Translations under genes and position numbers: made by a program
The notes under the pieces: model-generated
The model's database searches: none
Seen by the model: only the letters and a program-made list of their open reading frames with translations
Told to the model about the DNA's origin: nothing
Source of the DNA: Serratia sp. PL17
GTDB lineage: Bacteria > Pseudomonadota > Gammaproteobacteria > Enterobacterales > Enterobacteriaceae
Assembly (NCBI RefSeq): GCF_017832355.1
Contig: NZ_JAFIBY010000003.1
Location: 434,001 to 498,000 of the forward strand
DNA: 64,000 bases
Direction: 5' to 3'
Shown here: piece by piece, positions 17,655-25,587 of the stretch
Layout: each line of letters starts with the position of its first letter
Numbering within the stretch: the first letter of the stretch is position 1

Positions 17655-18863
17655 ATGCCACTGGTCACACCGACGTTTAATCATAAATCCCTCATGCGGA
17701 TAGCTATTGTAATCGCTTTTGTCCAGTTCACTAATGCATTGGAATATATGGCGTTAATGCCTGTTTTTGCTTTTATGGCAGACGGATTCGCGGTTCCTGT
17801 ATCATTTTCTGGCTATGTCTCGGGTATGTACACACTGGGTGCTGTTCTCTCTGGAGTTGCTGCGTTTTATTGGATCGACCTGTTTAATAAAAAACAATTC
17901 TTAATCAAGAATATGTTACTGCTCGGAGCACTCACCTTTTTGTCAACACTCACTACTCATTTTCACACTCTTCTGGCACTACGATTTTGCGCAGGATTGG
18001 TTGGTGGTACGACAATGGGCGTGGGTATGAGTATTTTGATAAATTATGCCCCAGCAAACTTACGTGGAAAAATACTGGCAACGGTGATTGCATCATTTTC
18101 GATGGTCAGTATCGTCGGAATGCCCGCTATATTATTTTTGTGCACACACTATGGTTGGCATACTGCGCTGTGGTTAATCAGTTCCCTTTGTCTGGTGTCT
18201 TTACCGTTGATAGTATTTTTCCTTCCAAAGGATACGGCCCCATCACGCGTAAAGGTCAATCTGTCTATTGACATGCAAACCTTACTTTTCGCCTCTTGTA
18301 CTGCACTGGTTCAATTTAGTCCAATGCTCATTATTCCCATTTTGACTCCGTTAATGACGCAGTATATGGGAACACAACAAAACCTTTTACCCTTATTATT
18401 TTTAAGTGGAGGGGTTGTAGGTTATCTGTCTACAAAAATAACAGGCATCCTGACATCACGTTTATCTGCCCTGATGCTGGCAACAATTTCAACGCTGTTA
18501 TTCGTAGCAAGCCTACTGATTCCTGCGATCGGCTATCATAATACATTTTTATTTATAACCTTATTTCTTGGAACCTCATATAGCCGACTTGTGTCCGCTT
18601 CGTCGGTTATTATCCACTATCCTAAAGATGAACAACGAGCCAGTTTTTCTTCACTACAGACAGCAATTATGCACCTGGTAACAACTCTCGCATTCTTTCT
18701 GTCTTCCTTATTACTCCCTGGCCTTGGAATAACAACGCAAAATCTAAACATACTGCTGGTTGTAAGTGCATTAGCCGCATTTGGATTTCCCGTAATGGTC
18801 ATAATACTTCAAAAGAAACTGGCTAAACGTCCTATCCAGCCTGACTACCTCGCCATTGATTAG
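17655..18863 (+). CDS. MFS transporter, 12-TM (DHA1/AraJ-like)
   Basis: A 402-residue inner-membrane transporter with about 12 helices. Motif A is weak: the helix 2-3 loop reads YWIDLFNKKQFL, lacking the usual D-R-x-G-R-R/K signature. GLVGGTTMGVGMSILINYAP in helix 4-5 matches DHA1 members. It probably exports a small hydrophilic or hydrophobic solute. The codons are visibly A/T-richer than those of the flanking core genes, in keeping with horizontal origin. I start at the ATG at 17655; the frame also opens with TTG at 17646. The divergent LysR gene is its probable regulator. Confidence 0.8.
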   Translation: MPLVTPTFNHKSLMRIAIVIAFVQFTNALEYMALMPVFAFMADGFAVPVSFSGYVSGMYTLGAVLSGVAAFYWIDLFNKKQFLIKNMLLLGALTFLSTLTTHFHTLLALRFCAGLVGGTTMGVGMSILINYAPANLRGKILATVIASFSMVSIVGMPAILFLCTHYGWHTALWLISSLCLVSLPLIVFFLPKDTAPSRVKVNLSIDMQTLLFASCTALVQFSPMLIIPILTPLMTQYMGTQQNLLPLLFLSGGVVGYLSTKITGILTSRLSALMLATISTLLFVASLLIPAIGYHNTFLFITLFLGTSYSRLVSASSVIIHYPKDEQRASFSSLQTAIMHLVTTLAFFLSSLLLPGLGITTQNLNILLVVSALAAFGFPVMVIILQKKLAKRPIQPDYLAID

Positions 18864-18946
18864 CATAGCGTCCGCCCTTGGCACGAGGTACACAGGCTCA
18901 CTGAGCTTAAGGAACGCTTTAAGCTATGCGTTCAACGGGCCGATGC

Positions 18947-18973
18947 AACGCTATCCTGATTCAGGATAGCGTT
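18947..18973. terminator. Strong hairpin after the MFS gene
   Basis: A 13-bp perfect inverted repeat (18947-18959 with 18961-18973), preceded by a second stem AGCTTAA/TTAAGCT around 18905-18926. There is no T tract, so function as an intrinsic terminator is uncertain. The right arm touches the end of the HNH pseudogene. Confidence 0.45.
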
Positions 18974-19268
18974 CATTCTCGCCAATCATCAAAAGTGGCA
19001 TTCGATATCGCCAAGTTGCAGTCATCACACAGTACCTGCAACTTTGATTTGTCTAATGCAAAATGCGGAAACTTTGAATGAGGAAAAATATGATCAACAG
19101 ATAATACAATTCCATGCGCTCTAGGTGAGCGACCACAACAAGCGCAGCATGCAGGTTTCTTAATGAACGCCATTCTGATGAGCGATAGAAGAGATCTGTT
19201 TCCTGACGCCTTCGTTGTTTAGTATTTTGTCTGATGAGATGAAGAAGTCGTGGCTTTAAACTCCCCAT
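18973..19268 (-). pseudogene. HNH endonuclease, frameshifted
   Basis: Two overlapping minus-strand frames together give one HNH nuclease. The 5' frame (from ATG at 19268) encodes MGSLKPRLLHL...DLFYRSSEWRS, the typical N-terminal helix and EWR motif. The 3' frame (to 18973) encodes CCACCG, the HNH core LSVDHIFPHSK and LQVLCDDCNLAISN. The switch falls near 19165-19180, where the family usually has about ten more residues between EWR and the first zinc-knuckle pair, so a small deletion together with a frameshift is likely. HNH proteins of this type nick or cut DNA in phages, islands and defence systems. It is probably inactive unless the catalytic 3' part is translated alone. Confidence 0.7.
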
Positions 19269-19312
19269 GCGTACTGAAATATTTTAGTTCACTCCCCCCT
19301 ATAAACGTCTCA

Positions 19313-19915
19313 TCATAGTTTATTGGAGCTATTCCGTAAGCCGCTTGCCAGTTGAGTAAACACCTCTATAATTTTTGGCAGCGCCCGCTGCGGATCGTCG
19401 CTCGCAGCAATCCAAAGTGCGGAATTCAGCGCGGCACTGTTTAACAGATGTGCAGCAGCATCCGCGTCAACCGATTTAAGCACGCCGCGTTCGATCAAAT
19501 TTATGACGATCTGTCGGGTAGACTCGAGGCAACTATTCTGGCTCGGCCATTGCGCGGGATCCCCAAGGAAAGCCGGGCCATCAAGCAGAACGATACGCCT
19601 TACTTCTGTGTCCAGCGCCATCTTAATATAGGCAATCCCTTCAGCCAGCAGCCTTTCCCAGTCGTCACCGGCATTCGCGGCAGCGGCTTTGGCTCGCTGT
19701 GCCATTTCGCCGTCTACTTGAGCAACAACAGCGGCAAGCACCCCCTTTTTATCACCAAAGTTGTGGTATAGCGCCCCCCGTGTCAGGCCAACGCTGGCGG
19801 TTAGTTCATCCATCGATACGGCAGCAAAACCATTTTCGGCAAAGGACTTCCGCGCTGCCGTAATCAATTTGGCTCGGTTCTCTTCCATTGTTTCGGCGCG
19901 GCGTTTGGTGGCCAT
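19313..19915 (-). CDS. TetR-family repressor of the adjacent RidA gene
   Basis: A 200-residue TetR regulator. The N-terminal helix-turn-helix (about residues 28-57) carries VSMDELTASVGLTRGALYHNFGDKKG, and the rest is the helical ligand domain with the EVRRIVLLDGPAFLGDP block seen in repressors divergent from RidA-like or reductase genes. The ATG at 19915 is preceded by AGGAG and gives the usual MATKRRAETME start; the longer frame to 20038 would run through the operators. Two near-identical 17-bp palindromes lie between it and the divergent ridA-like gene, so it very likely represses both. Ligand unknown. Confidence 0.88.
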   Translation of the reverse strand: MATKRRAETMEENRAKLITAARKSFAENGFAAVSMDELTASVGLTRGALYHNFGDKKGVLAAVVAQVDGEMAQRAKAAAANAGDDWERLLAEGIAYIKMALDTEVRRIVLLDGPAFLGDPAQWPSQNSCLESTRQIVINLIERGVLKSVDADAAAHLLNSAALNSALWIAASDDPQRALPKIIEVFTQLASGLRNSSNKL

Positions 19916-19953
19916 ACGATCTCCTTTTAGACATACAGAACGGATGTCATTTG

Positions 19954-19999
19954 ACATACGCGGCGTATGTGTGATTAATTCAACATACGCCGCGTATAT
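19954..19999. promoter_or_regulatory. Tandem TetR operators (two 17-bp palindromes)
   Basis: Site 1 at 19954-19970 has arms ACATACGC/GCGTATGT around a central G, a perfect palindrome. Site 2 at 19983-19999 has arms ACATACGC/GCGTATAT around a central C. Their centres are 29 bases apart. They sit between the divergent TetR and RidA-family genes, so are the expected binding sites of the TetR protein. Confidence 0.82.
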
Positions 20000-20020
20000 T
20001 AAATCAATTTTGCATACCGC

Positions 20021-20048
20021 GCATCCCGCATCCCGCATCCCGCATCAC
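20021..20048. repeat. Heptanucleotide tandem repeat in the ridA-like leader
   Basis: Three perfect copies of GCATCCC (20021-20041) and a fourth altered copy (GCATCAC), 26 bases before the start codon. Copy number could change by strand slippage and alter leader length. Confidence 0.7.
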
Positions 20049-20073
20049 ACATTGACTTAAGAAAGGAAATTCC

Positions 20074-20481
20074 ATGATCCAGCGTGAGCCTATTTTTCCT
20101 GCTAACCGCCATGCCCTCTATGAAGAACACGGGTATTCTGCCGCGATCCGCTCTGGCGATATGTTGTTCGTTTCCGGCCAGGTTGGCAGCCGCGCCGACG
20201 GTACGCCGGAGCCGGATTTTGCCGCGCAGGTACGACTTGCGTTTGATAACCTGGCAGCGACTCTTGCAGCAGCGGGTTGTACGTTTGACGACCTGCTTGA
20301 TGTCACCACCTTTCATACCGACCCGGAAAATCAATTTCCGACAATTATGCAGGTGAAACAGTCAATTTTCCCGCAGCCCCCTTACCCAAACTGGACAGCC
20401 GTTGGAGTGACCTGGCTTGCGGGATTCGATTTTGAAATTAAGGTCATTGCCCGAATTCCAACATCAACCTCTGCAGATTGA
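20074..20481 (+). CDS. RidA/YjgF-family protein
   Basis: A 135-residue member of the RidA (YjgF/YER057c/UK114) family, whose archetype hydrolyses reactive enamines and imines to ketones and ammonia. Visible family features are YSAAIRSGDMLFVSGQVG (about 21-38), the central AFDNLAATLAAAGCTFDDLLDVTTF, and the C-terminal WTAVGVTWLAGFDFEIKVIARIP. The archetypal catalytic Arg at the R-T-x-x-E-x-x end segment is not in that exact context, so it is an Rid subgroup protein, not housekeeping RidA. AAAGGAAA lies seven bases before the ATG. It is divergent from and probably repressed by the TetR gene at 19313. Confidence 0.85.
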   Translation: MIQREPIFPANRHALYEEHGYSAAIRSGDMLFVSGQVGSRADGTPEPDFAAQVRLAFDNLAATLAAAGCTFDDLLDVTTFHTDPENQFPTIMQVKQSIFPQPPYPNWTAVGVTWLAGFDFEIKVIARIPTSTSAD

Positions 20482-20496
20482 CAGGCCGCAATGTTA

Positions 20497-20639
20497 GTGA
20501 CGTCTTCATCAACGGGATGAGGACGTCACCATAAAAAGCGTTGTTTCAGAACCGGCATAACGTCTGCTTCTGGCACATAACGGTCGGACTGAAGGGGTCG
20601 CTACGTCTGCCAAGAGAAAGCGGACTTGCCAGTCCGCTT
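20497..20639. terminator. Two strong hairpins downstream of the RidA-family gene
   Basis: Hairpin 1 (20497-20529) has a 14-bp stem with one mismatch and a five-base loop. Hairpin 2 (20618-20639) has a perfect 9-bp stem AAGCGGACT/AGTCCGCTT. Neither has a good T tract. They could end the ridA-like message from one side and the Mrr-like message from the other. Apart from these I see nothing in 20482-20760. Confidence 0.45.
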
Positions 20640-20760
20640 ATGGCTAAGGACCATTAGGAATTACTACACTAACAGTTCTTCATACTAATGGATTTGCAAC
20701 GGCTCAGATAAAGTAATGAACTTAACGAATGTGCTACCTTCATGACATCCTTAAAATTAC

Positions 20761-22374
20761 TTAAAAATTTGGATTAATACGGGCAAATACGCCAGCGTGC
20801 TCCTTTAAGAGATAAAGAAGACCTCCGCCATCAATGAGTTCTATTGGTTTATCCTCACAAAACCGATAAGCGTCTTTGCCATACTGACTGGTACAGACCA
20901 AAATCCCTTTGTTGGCACCCTCATTCATCATTGTACCGTACAGGTCTCTGACGGAGCTGACACCGACCGTGTCTTTATATCTTTTGGCTTGAATAACAAC
21001 TTTACCTCCCAGAATTGGGCGTGTATCAAATGCAACCGCATCAACACCACCGTCTTTTGTGCCCCTGGTAAGTTTCGTATCTAATCCCATTTGCGTAAAT
21101 AGGTTTGAGACCAATACTTCGAACTCAGATGGAGAAAGCTCCATAAGGTTTGGACGAGTTTCAAGGCCTGAAAGTGCGTCACCTTGATCAATGAAGCGTT
21201 TATCAACCATATCAAACTCAAGAATGGGCTTGACTGCTTGGAGCTCATCAGGTCGTCCTGAAACTTTAGCCCCCAGACTCCGGAGACATGCAATTTTTTC
21301 AACTCGTTCAAGTTTGATTTGTATAAAATCATCTTTGTGCGCTCGAGCGGAAACCAACGTAACGACGATGTCATGGCCGCTGGTCGGATCAACGGTCTCG
21401 ATAACACCGTTAAAAAGAACGGTGTTTAAGGCTGAGGCCTTATCTGCTTCGAACAGCTCATGCAAAGTTCGAAGTGTAATTGCTGCAATTATATTTTGAT
21501 AAAGTTCTTTTATTTCGTTAGCTTTTCTAGCCTTTGCCTCGATGGTATCTCTTGTCTTAACGTACTTATACTCAAGCTGACTTGGGACAATAGATATCTC
21601 TGGCAAACTGTATTCAACTACTAATTCTTTATTCTCAGGTAAGTATGCAAGTCTAAATGATTGAGGAAAACCAACCTCTGGATATTCAGAGCGTGTCAGA
21701 ACCATTTCACAATAAGCCTGTACACTTTCAGGGACACATGCCAGATAGTCTAGTTCAAACTGATTAACTTCCTCATGCTGCCTTTCAATTTCTTCGAAAT
21801 AGGCAGTTCTATGCTTTTGATATTCTTCGACCAACGAATCCAACTCGGTCTTCTGGTTAGAAGCCTTTCGCAGATATTCTTCTTTTCTTCTAGCGAAAAC
21901 CTCTTCGGAACTTTGCAATTCTCGTTGATAATTTTTTTGCACCCACGGGAAAATCATTTTCCATGCAGGAGGAACATTCACAATTTTCAGCTCAGGCTCT
22001 GCCTCAGGTAATAAGTGCCTAGGCGTTTTGAAATCTTCGAACTGAGACGTTTTTTTTAAAGCTGAGAAATCTATCGAATCATCAAACTCGAGTGTATGTT
22101 CAAGTAAAGTTGAAAGGGCAATGATAACCTCTTCCAAATCAGCATTCAGGTCGGACACCTCATCCACTCGCCCTTCTAAATACGCGACTTTAGCTGCTTT
22201 TTCAGCCGCTTTATGTACGCGTAATATATGTGCATTTTCTCTTATAGCCTCACGTTCTAAACGCCGTACCTCAACAAAATGATTTCTTTCTGACCTCTTC
22301 CGCTCACGCTCTGCTGCTGCTACCGCTCTAGCTGTCGCGCGAATAAAACCTTCAAATCCCGATCTGCGTCCCAT
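20761..22374 (-). CDS. Mrr-type restriction endonuclease-fold protein with coiled-coil N-terminus
   Basis: A 537-residue protein in three parts. About residues 1-215 are long charged helices, probably coiled coil (RERKRSERN, EEYQKHRTAYFEEIERQHEE). About 220-400 form an unrecognised mixed middle region. About 415-530 form an Mrr_cat (PD-(D/E)xK) nuclease: SPSEFEVLVSNLF, catalytic Asp445 in GGVDAVAF and the Gln462-x-Lys464 of VVIQAKRYK, then SQYGKDA and the final ELIDGGGLLYLL. Mrr-family enzymes cut modified or foreign DNA (type IV restriction). The ATG at 22374 has GAGGA five bases upstream. No methylase is nearby, which fits a modification-dependent nuclease. Defence function is inferred. Confidence 0.75.
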   Translation of the reverse strand: MGRRSGFEGFIRATARAVAAAERERKRSERNHFVEVRRLEREAIRENAHILRVHKAAEKAAKVAYLEGRVDEVSDLNADLEEVIIALSTLLEHTLEFDDSIDFSALKKTSQFEDFKTPRHLLPEAEPELKIVNVPPAWKMIFPWVQKNYQRELQSSEEVFARRKEEYLRKASNQKTELDSLVEEYQKHRTAYFEEIERQHEEVNQFELDYLACVPESVQAYCEMVLTRSEYPEVGFPQSFRLAYLPENKELVVEYSLPEISIVPSQLEYKYVKTRDTIEAKARKANEIKELYQNIIAAITLRTLHELFEADKASALNTVLFNGVIETVDPTSGHDIVVTLVSARAHKDDFIQIKLERVEKIACLRSLGAKVSGRPDELQAVKPILEFDMVDKRFIDQGDALSGLETRPNLMELSPSEFEVLVSNLFTQMGLDTKLTRGTKDGGVDAVAFDTRPILGGKVVIQAKRYKDTVGVSSVRDLYGTMMNEGANKGILVCTSQYGKDAYRFCEDKPIELIDGGGLLYLLKEHAGVFARINPNF

Positions 22375-22657
22375 CTCAGTCCTCAAGAGTCTCCCACTGA
22401 AAATCAGTCTATGACTTTAGCAAGGTTGCTACAGGCAAGCATAGATTTTCTTTAAGTTGTTCTCAATTTACTTCATTGATATTCACACGCCCCAGAAAAT
22501 CAGTAAAACTATCTACCACCAGTGATTGGTTAGCTTTCAATTAATTAACAAAGTGAATAGATTTTTATTACTGAAGTGCCCGAGCCACATTATGGTTTTT
22601 ACGCGCGAGGAGCTGACGTTAGATTTCTCTAAGATCACGCTTCATTATTTTTATTAC

Positions 22658-23548
22658 CTATTGTTTTCTTTTCAAAATTTTTTCCGCCAATTCTTTTCCA
22701 ATTTTACCTTTCATTGTTTTTAATATTTTAAAAAGAGTAAGTTCATTCTCGTATCGTGACTTCCTTTCAACGTAAAACTCTTGATATTCCTCAGGTAATA
22801 TTTCTGATAATAGATATCTTTTCTTTAATTCAGTTAATTCAATTAAAAAACCCTTAGCTTGCTCTTCCGTCAAAGCAGGAAGCATCAAGGAAAATAAAGG
22901 ATTTAAGCGTTCTGTCATTCCAATAAAACGTTTCAAATAATGTTGCGGAACACCACGTATTGCAAAATCCGTTGCCTGTTCGGATTCATTCAAAAAGTCG
23001 ATTGCTTCACGCTTTGAAAAGAACAAGGGTATTATATCCCTTCCGTTATGCTTTTGTGCGAACTTATAGTATGAGCCTGAAACATTATCTTCCTCTCTTT
23101 CCATCAAAATCCAAAAAGGCTCACCAATCCAATCTTTTGTAGGCAAAGCTGAATTTATAAAATAATCAGCAACCAATATGTTAAACTTTGGTAAATCTTC
23201 AACTGTTAGTAAAGTAATGCCGTGCTTTTCTGCGTATTCTTTTGCGCCACTCTGGTAACCAGACTTACTGACTATAACCCCGATAATGTTCCCAATATCA
23301 GTAATTTTATTGCAAAATGGCATAATGGTATCACGATCAAGAGGGCGATTATGATATTTACACTCTATCGCTACACGATGTATGACACCTGCATTTTCAA
23401 ACTGGTAAAATACATCGATTTGATATTCACCTTTTAATCCTTTGAGTATAACGTTACGACTGACTTCTACTCCATTATCTCGTGGATTAAGTAAGGTCGA
23501 GTAAACGTACTGAGTGTAACTTTCTAAATCACTCCATGTTTTGATCAT
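22658..23548 (-). CDS. PD-(D/E)xK nuclease-like protein of unknown role
   Basis: A 296-residue protein. The N-terminal 120 residues carry a restriction-endonuclease-like core: LESYTQYVYSTLLNP (helix 1), GEYQIDVFYQ with Asp45, IECKYH with Glu62 and Lys64, then IGVIVSKSGYQSGAKEYAE, the typical Mrr/RecB-like succession. The remaining 175 residues (about 120-296) are not recognised and are lysine/glutamate-rich and helical at the end. The ATG at 23548 follows AAGGTG at seven bases. A/T-rich codons set it apart from core genes. It is the last gene before the right island boundary, 284 bases from the Mrr-like gene in the same direction. A defence or DNA-processing role is likely but unproven. Confidence 0.68.
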   Translation of the reverse strand: MIKTWSDLESYTQYVYSTLLNPRDNGVEVSRNVILKGLKGEYQIDVFYQFENAGVIHRVAIECKYHNRPLDRDTIMPFCNKITDIGNIIGVIVSKSGYQSGAKEYAEKHGITLLTVEDLPKFNILVADYFINSALPTKDWIGEPFWILMEREEDNVSGSYYKFAQKHNGRDIIPLFFSKREAIDFLNESEQATDFAIRGVPQHYLKRFIGMTERLNPLFSLMLPALTEEQAKGFLIELTELKKRYLLSEILPEEYQEFYVERKSRYENELTLFKILKTMKGKIGKELAEKILKRKQ

Positions 23549-23974
23549 TTTTATCACCTTCCCAATGAAATCATTCTAATAGAATGTCTATTGTACTTCA
23601 TTGATATATGCTCTACTAATTATGATAACCATAACGGTACCCATCCACCAGTTAAGTTTCAGCTCCTTCGGAGTAATGTCTGACACTGTCGGAAAATAAT
23701 TCGTACATCTCATAGTTACAACCCTCATGTTCCATGAAGGCTGCATCTATACTGGCCGCAGCCTCCAGAATCTCTTTTCGTTAACAACGACCGCTCCTGA
23801 CACAGAGCAGACTGCCCTTCTAGATATGATCATAGTTACGATCACCACATGCACGAGACAGCTCAAATCAGTTTTATATAACCAGCTTCGATTGGTGGTC
23901 ATTCTGGTCGTCTAACAGAAAGAGAATTCAGGTTTAGCTTATTTATTGGCCAATTACTGGCAAAGGCGATCCCC
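23549..23974. other. A/T-rich non-coding right end of the island
   Basis: No supported gene. Short frames such as that at 23727-23915 have no ribosome site or protein features. The position is where an island's right end would lie. Confidence 0.4.
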
Positions 23975-24033
23975 GTCAGAGGAGCCAAATTAGAGAAGCC
24001 CGCTTAAGGAAACTTAAGCGGGCGTTTTGCTTT
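23975..24033. repeat. Right direct repeat (attR-like): truncated tRNA-Asn 3' end plus terminator
   Basis: A 59-base copy of 13420-13478 with two substitutions. It begins with GTCAGAGGAGCCA, the tRNA 3' end, and contains the whole terminator hairpin (23998-24023). No tRNA body precedes it; the preceding bases are only weakly like the T arm. Confidence 0.8.
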
Positions 24034-24128
24034 GCGTCATTTTCGATTGATGGCGAAAAGCGGCCACCATTCGTCAGCCGGCTTAAAATTGGTTATTATC
24101 CGCCCCCACACTCCATCCGGGCAGCCTG

Positions 24129-24827
24129 ATGTCTACAATTATCGATACCTTTATTGCCCCACCCTGCCACGACAAGATAGAGATTCTCTATCAGGACGAG
24201 CACCTGGCGCTTATCAATAAGCCTGCCGGGTTGCTTAGCCTGTCGGGGAAAAACCCGCAAAATCTGGATTCGGTGCATCACCGGCTGGTACAGATCTTCC
24301 CCGGTTGCACCCTCGTCCATCGATTAGATTTCGGTACATCCGGGCTGATGGTGATCGCCCTCAATAAAACGATCAATGCCGCCCTGTGCCAACAGTTCAG
24401 CCAGCGCGCCGTAACCAAAGTGTATAGCGCACTGCTTTGCGGACATCTTGACGATAACCACGGGGTGATAGACGCAGCCATTGCCAAAGACCCGGCACTG
24501 TTTCCGCTAATGTCGATTTGCCCAATCCGCGGTAAGCCCGCCCGTTCCCATTATCAGGTCGTTGAACGCGTTGAACATACGCTGGAAGACGGGACGTTAT
24601 TGCCATTAACGCGGGTACAGCTCACCCCGGAAACCGGGCGCACGCATCAGCTCCGCATTCACTGTCAGCAACTTGGCCACCCTATTTTGGGCTGCGACCT
24701 GTATGGCGGCCGCCTGCTGCCAGGAACCGAACAGGCTCCGCGGCTGATGCTACATGCCAGTGAACTGCATTTTGTACATCCTATTGGCGAAGAGTGGATC
24801 AGAGCCCGTCATGCCAGCCCGTTCTGA
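24129..24827 (+). CDS. RluA-family pseudouridine synthase
   Basis: A 232-residue RNA pseudouridine synthase of the RluA group. The catalytic Asp67 is in HRLDFGTSG (64-72), preceded by the family start ILYQDEHLALINKPAGLLS and followed by the R-T-H-Q-L-R-I-H block and GHPILGCDLYG. It is close in size and order to RluA, which isomerises uridines in 23S rRNA and tRNA, but differs enough (F-G in place of M-A after HRLD) that it may be a paralogue with another target. It has no S4 domain. It begins 95 bases outside the right island repeat and stands alone. Confidence 0.85.
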   Translation: MSTIIDTFIAPPCHDKIEILYQDEHLALINKPAGLLSLSGKNPQNLDSVHHRLVQIFPGCTLVHRLDFGTSGLMVIALNKTINAALCQQFSQRAVTKVYSALLCGHLDDNHGVIDAAIAKDPALFPLMSICPIRGKPARSHYQVVERVEHTLEDGTLLPLTRVQLTPETGRTHQLRIHCQQLGHPILGCDLYGGRLLPGTEQAPRLMLHASELHFVHPIGEEWIRARHASPF

Positions 24828-25149
24828 AAAACTGTCGCTGGAACCTGCTCACTTCTCGTGATTACAGGTGCTCGTTGAGGTTGACCGGCATCCTGAGGAT
24901 CGATGCCCCTGGCGTTGTGTCAGCTTTTGGTCCTCGGCTATCGGCAACTATTCTGGGCCCGTCATCAGCGCACCTAAAATCATACAGTGGACGCTCAATG
25001 ACTCAACCAAAGTAGATTCCTATTGAATAATTCAGTAAGGAATCATTATTTATCGAATTAAAATATATTCTCAAGAAAACCAAAAATATAAAACCAGAAT
25101 TTAACCTCTGGTTTTACAGGCATCGCAATAATACAGCCACATTAATTCA
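24828..25149. other. Intergenic stretch without a gene
   Basis: Nothing beyond the terminator at 25090 is supported. The right half is very A/T-rich. Confidence 0.5.
25090..25115. terminator. Bidirectional terminator after the cupin gene
   Basis: A 9-bp stem AAAACCAGA/TCTGGTTTT (25090-25098 with 25107-25115). On the minus strand it is followed by a T-rich tract and lies 35 bases after the cupin stop. Confidence 0.75.
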
Positions 25150-25512
25150 TTAAATCCAAACGTCGTTCTCCGCGGTGCGTTCGCCCCCCTCATGTCCCGT
25201 ATTCAATACGCCTCGCGGTTCTATCATCATAAGTTTAACTTCCGACTCGGCAGAGGTTTTATGCTCGACACCTTTAGAAACCACATATATCTCCCCTGAC
25301 TTAACCAGCACATGCTCATCCCGAAAGTCGATGCGCAAAACACCATCGATAACGATAAATGCCTCATCAGTATCGGTATGCGAGTGCCAGACGAAATCCC
25401 CTTTTATTTTGACGATTTTAAATTGGTAGTCATTCATCTCCGTAATGACTTTCGGTTTCCAGTGTTCATCGAACAGAGAAAATTTATTTTCCAGATTAAT
25501 AGGGGAATGCAT
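25150..25512 (-). CDS. Single-domain cupin protein
   Basis: A 120-residue protein consisting of one cupin barrel. Metal-binding motif 1 is WHSHTDTDEAFIVIDG (about residues 41-56: His, His, Glu) and motif 2 is GEIYVVSKGVEHKTSA (His near 79), the usual 3-His/1-Glu set. Such small cupins are isomerases, dioxygenases or ligand sensors, and the substrate is not readable. The ATG at 25512 is chosen; the longer frame to 25554 adds residues with no family support. It may be co-regulated with the AraC gene upstream in the same direction (75 bases apart). Confidence 0.8.
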   Translation of the reverse strand: MHSPINLENKFSLFDEHWKPKVITEMNDYQFKIVKIKGDFVWHSHTDTDEAFIVIDGVLRIDFRDEHVLVKSGEIYVVSKGVEHKTSAESEVKLMMIEPRGVLNTGHEGGERTAENDVWI

Positions 25513-25587
25513 TTTTACTCTCCATATGGTCAAGGAGAGAACACTGTAGATCATGTGGATTTGAGCAGTCTTGAATGATTGTGCAAC

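Larger units (their letters stand above)
13433..23974. mobile_element. Probable genomic island inserted at tRNA-Asn (about 10.5 kb)
   Basis: The segment lies between the tRNA 3' end and a second, truncated copy of that 3' end with its terminator. Its cargo is a thymidylate-kinase-like NTPase, an oxidoreductase/TetR pair, a LysR/MFS pair, a frameshifted HNH gene, a TetR/RidA pair and two restriction-endonuclease-fold proteins. Base composition is uneven: the MFS gene at 17655 and the stretch 22400-23970 are clearly richer in A and T than the rest of the window. No integrase or excisionase gene is visible, so the island would be immobile unless helped. An alternative is that 23975 marks the remains of a second tandem tRNA-Asn gene whose 5' part was lost. 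Confidence 0.6.

Noticed and set aside
18947..18973. Integron attC site
   Set aside because: The inverted repeat has AAC and GTT at its ends, but the conserved RYYYAAC/GTTRRRY core bases do not fit and no integron integrase is near.
23975..24033. A second complete tRNA gene
   Set aside because: Only the last 13 bases of tRNA-Asn and the terminator are present; no anticodon or D arm can be folded upstream.
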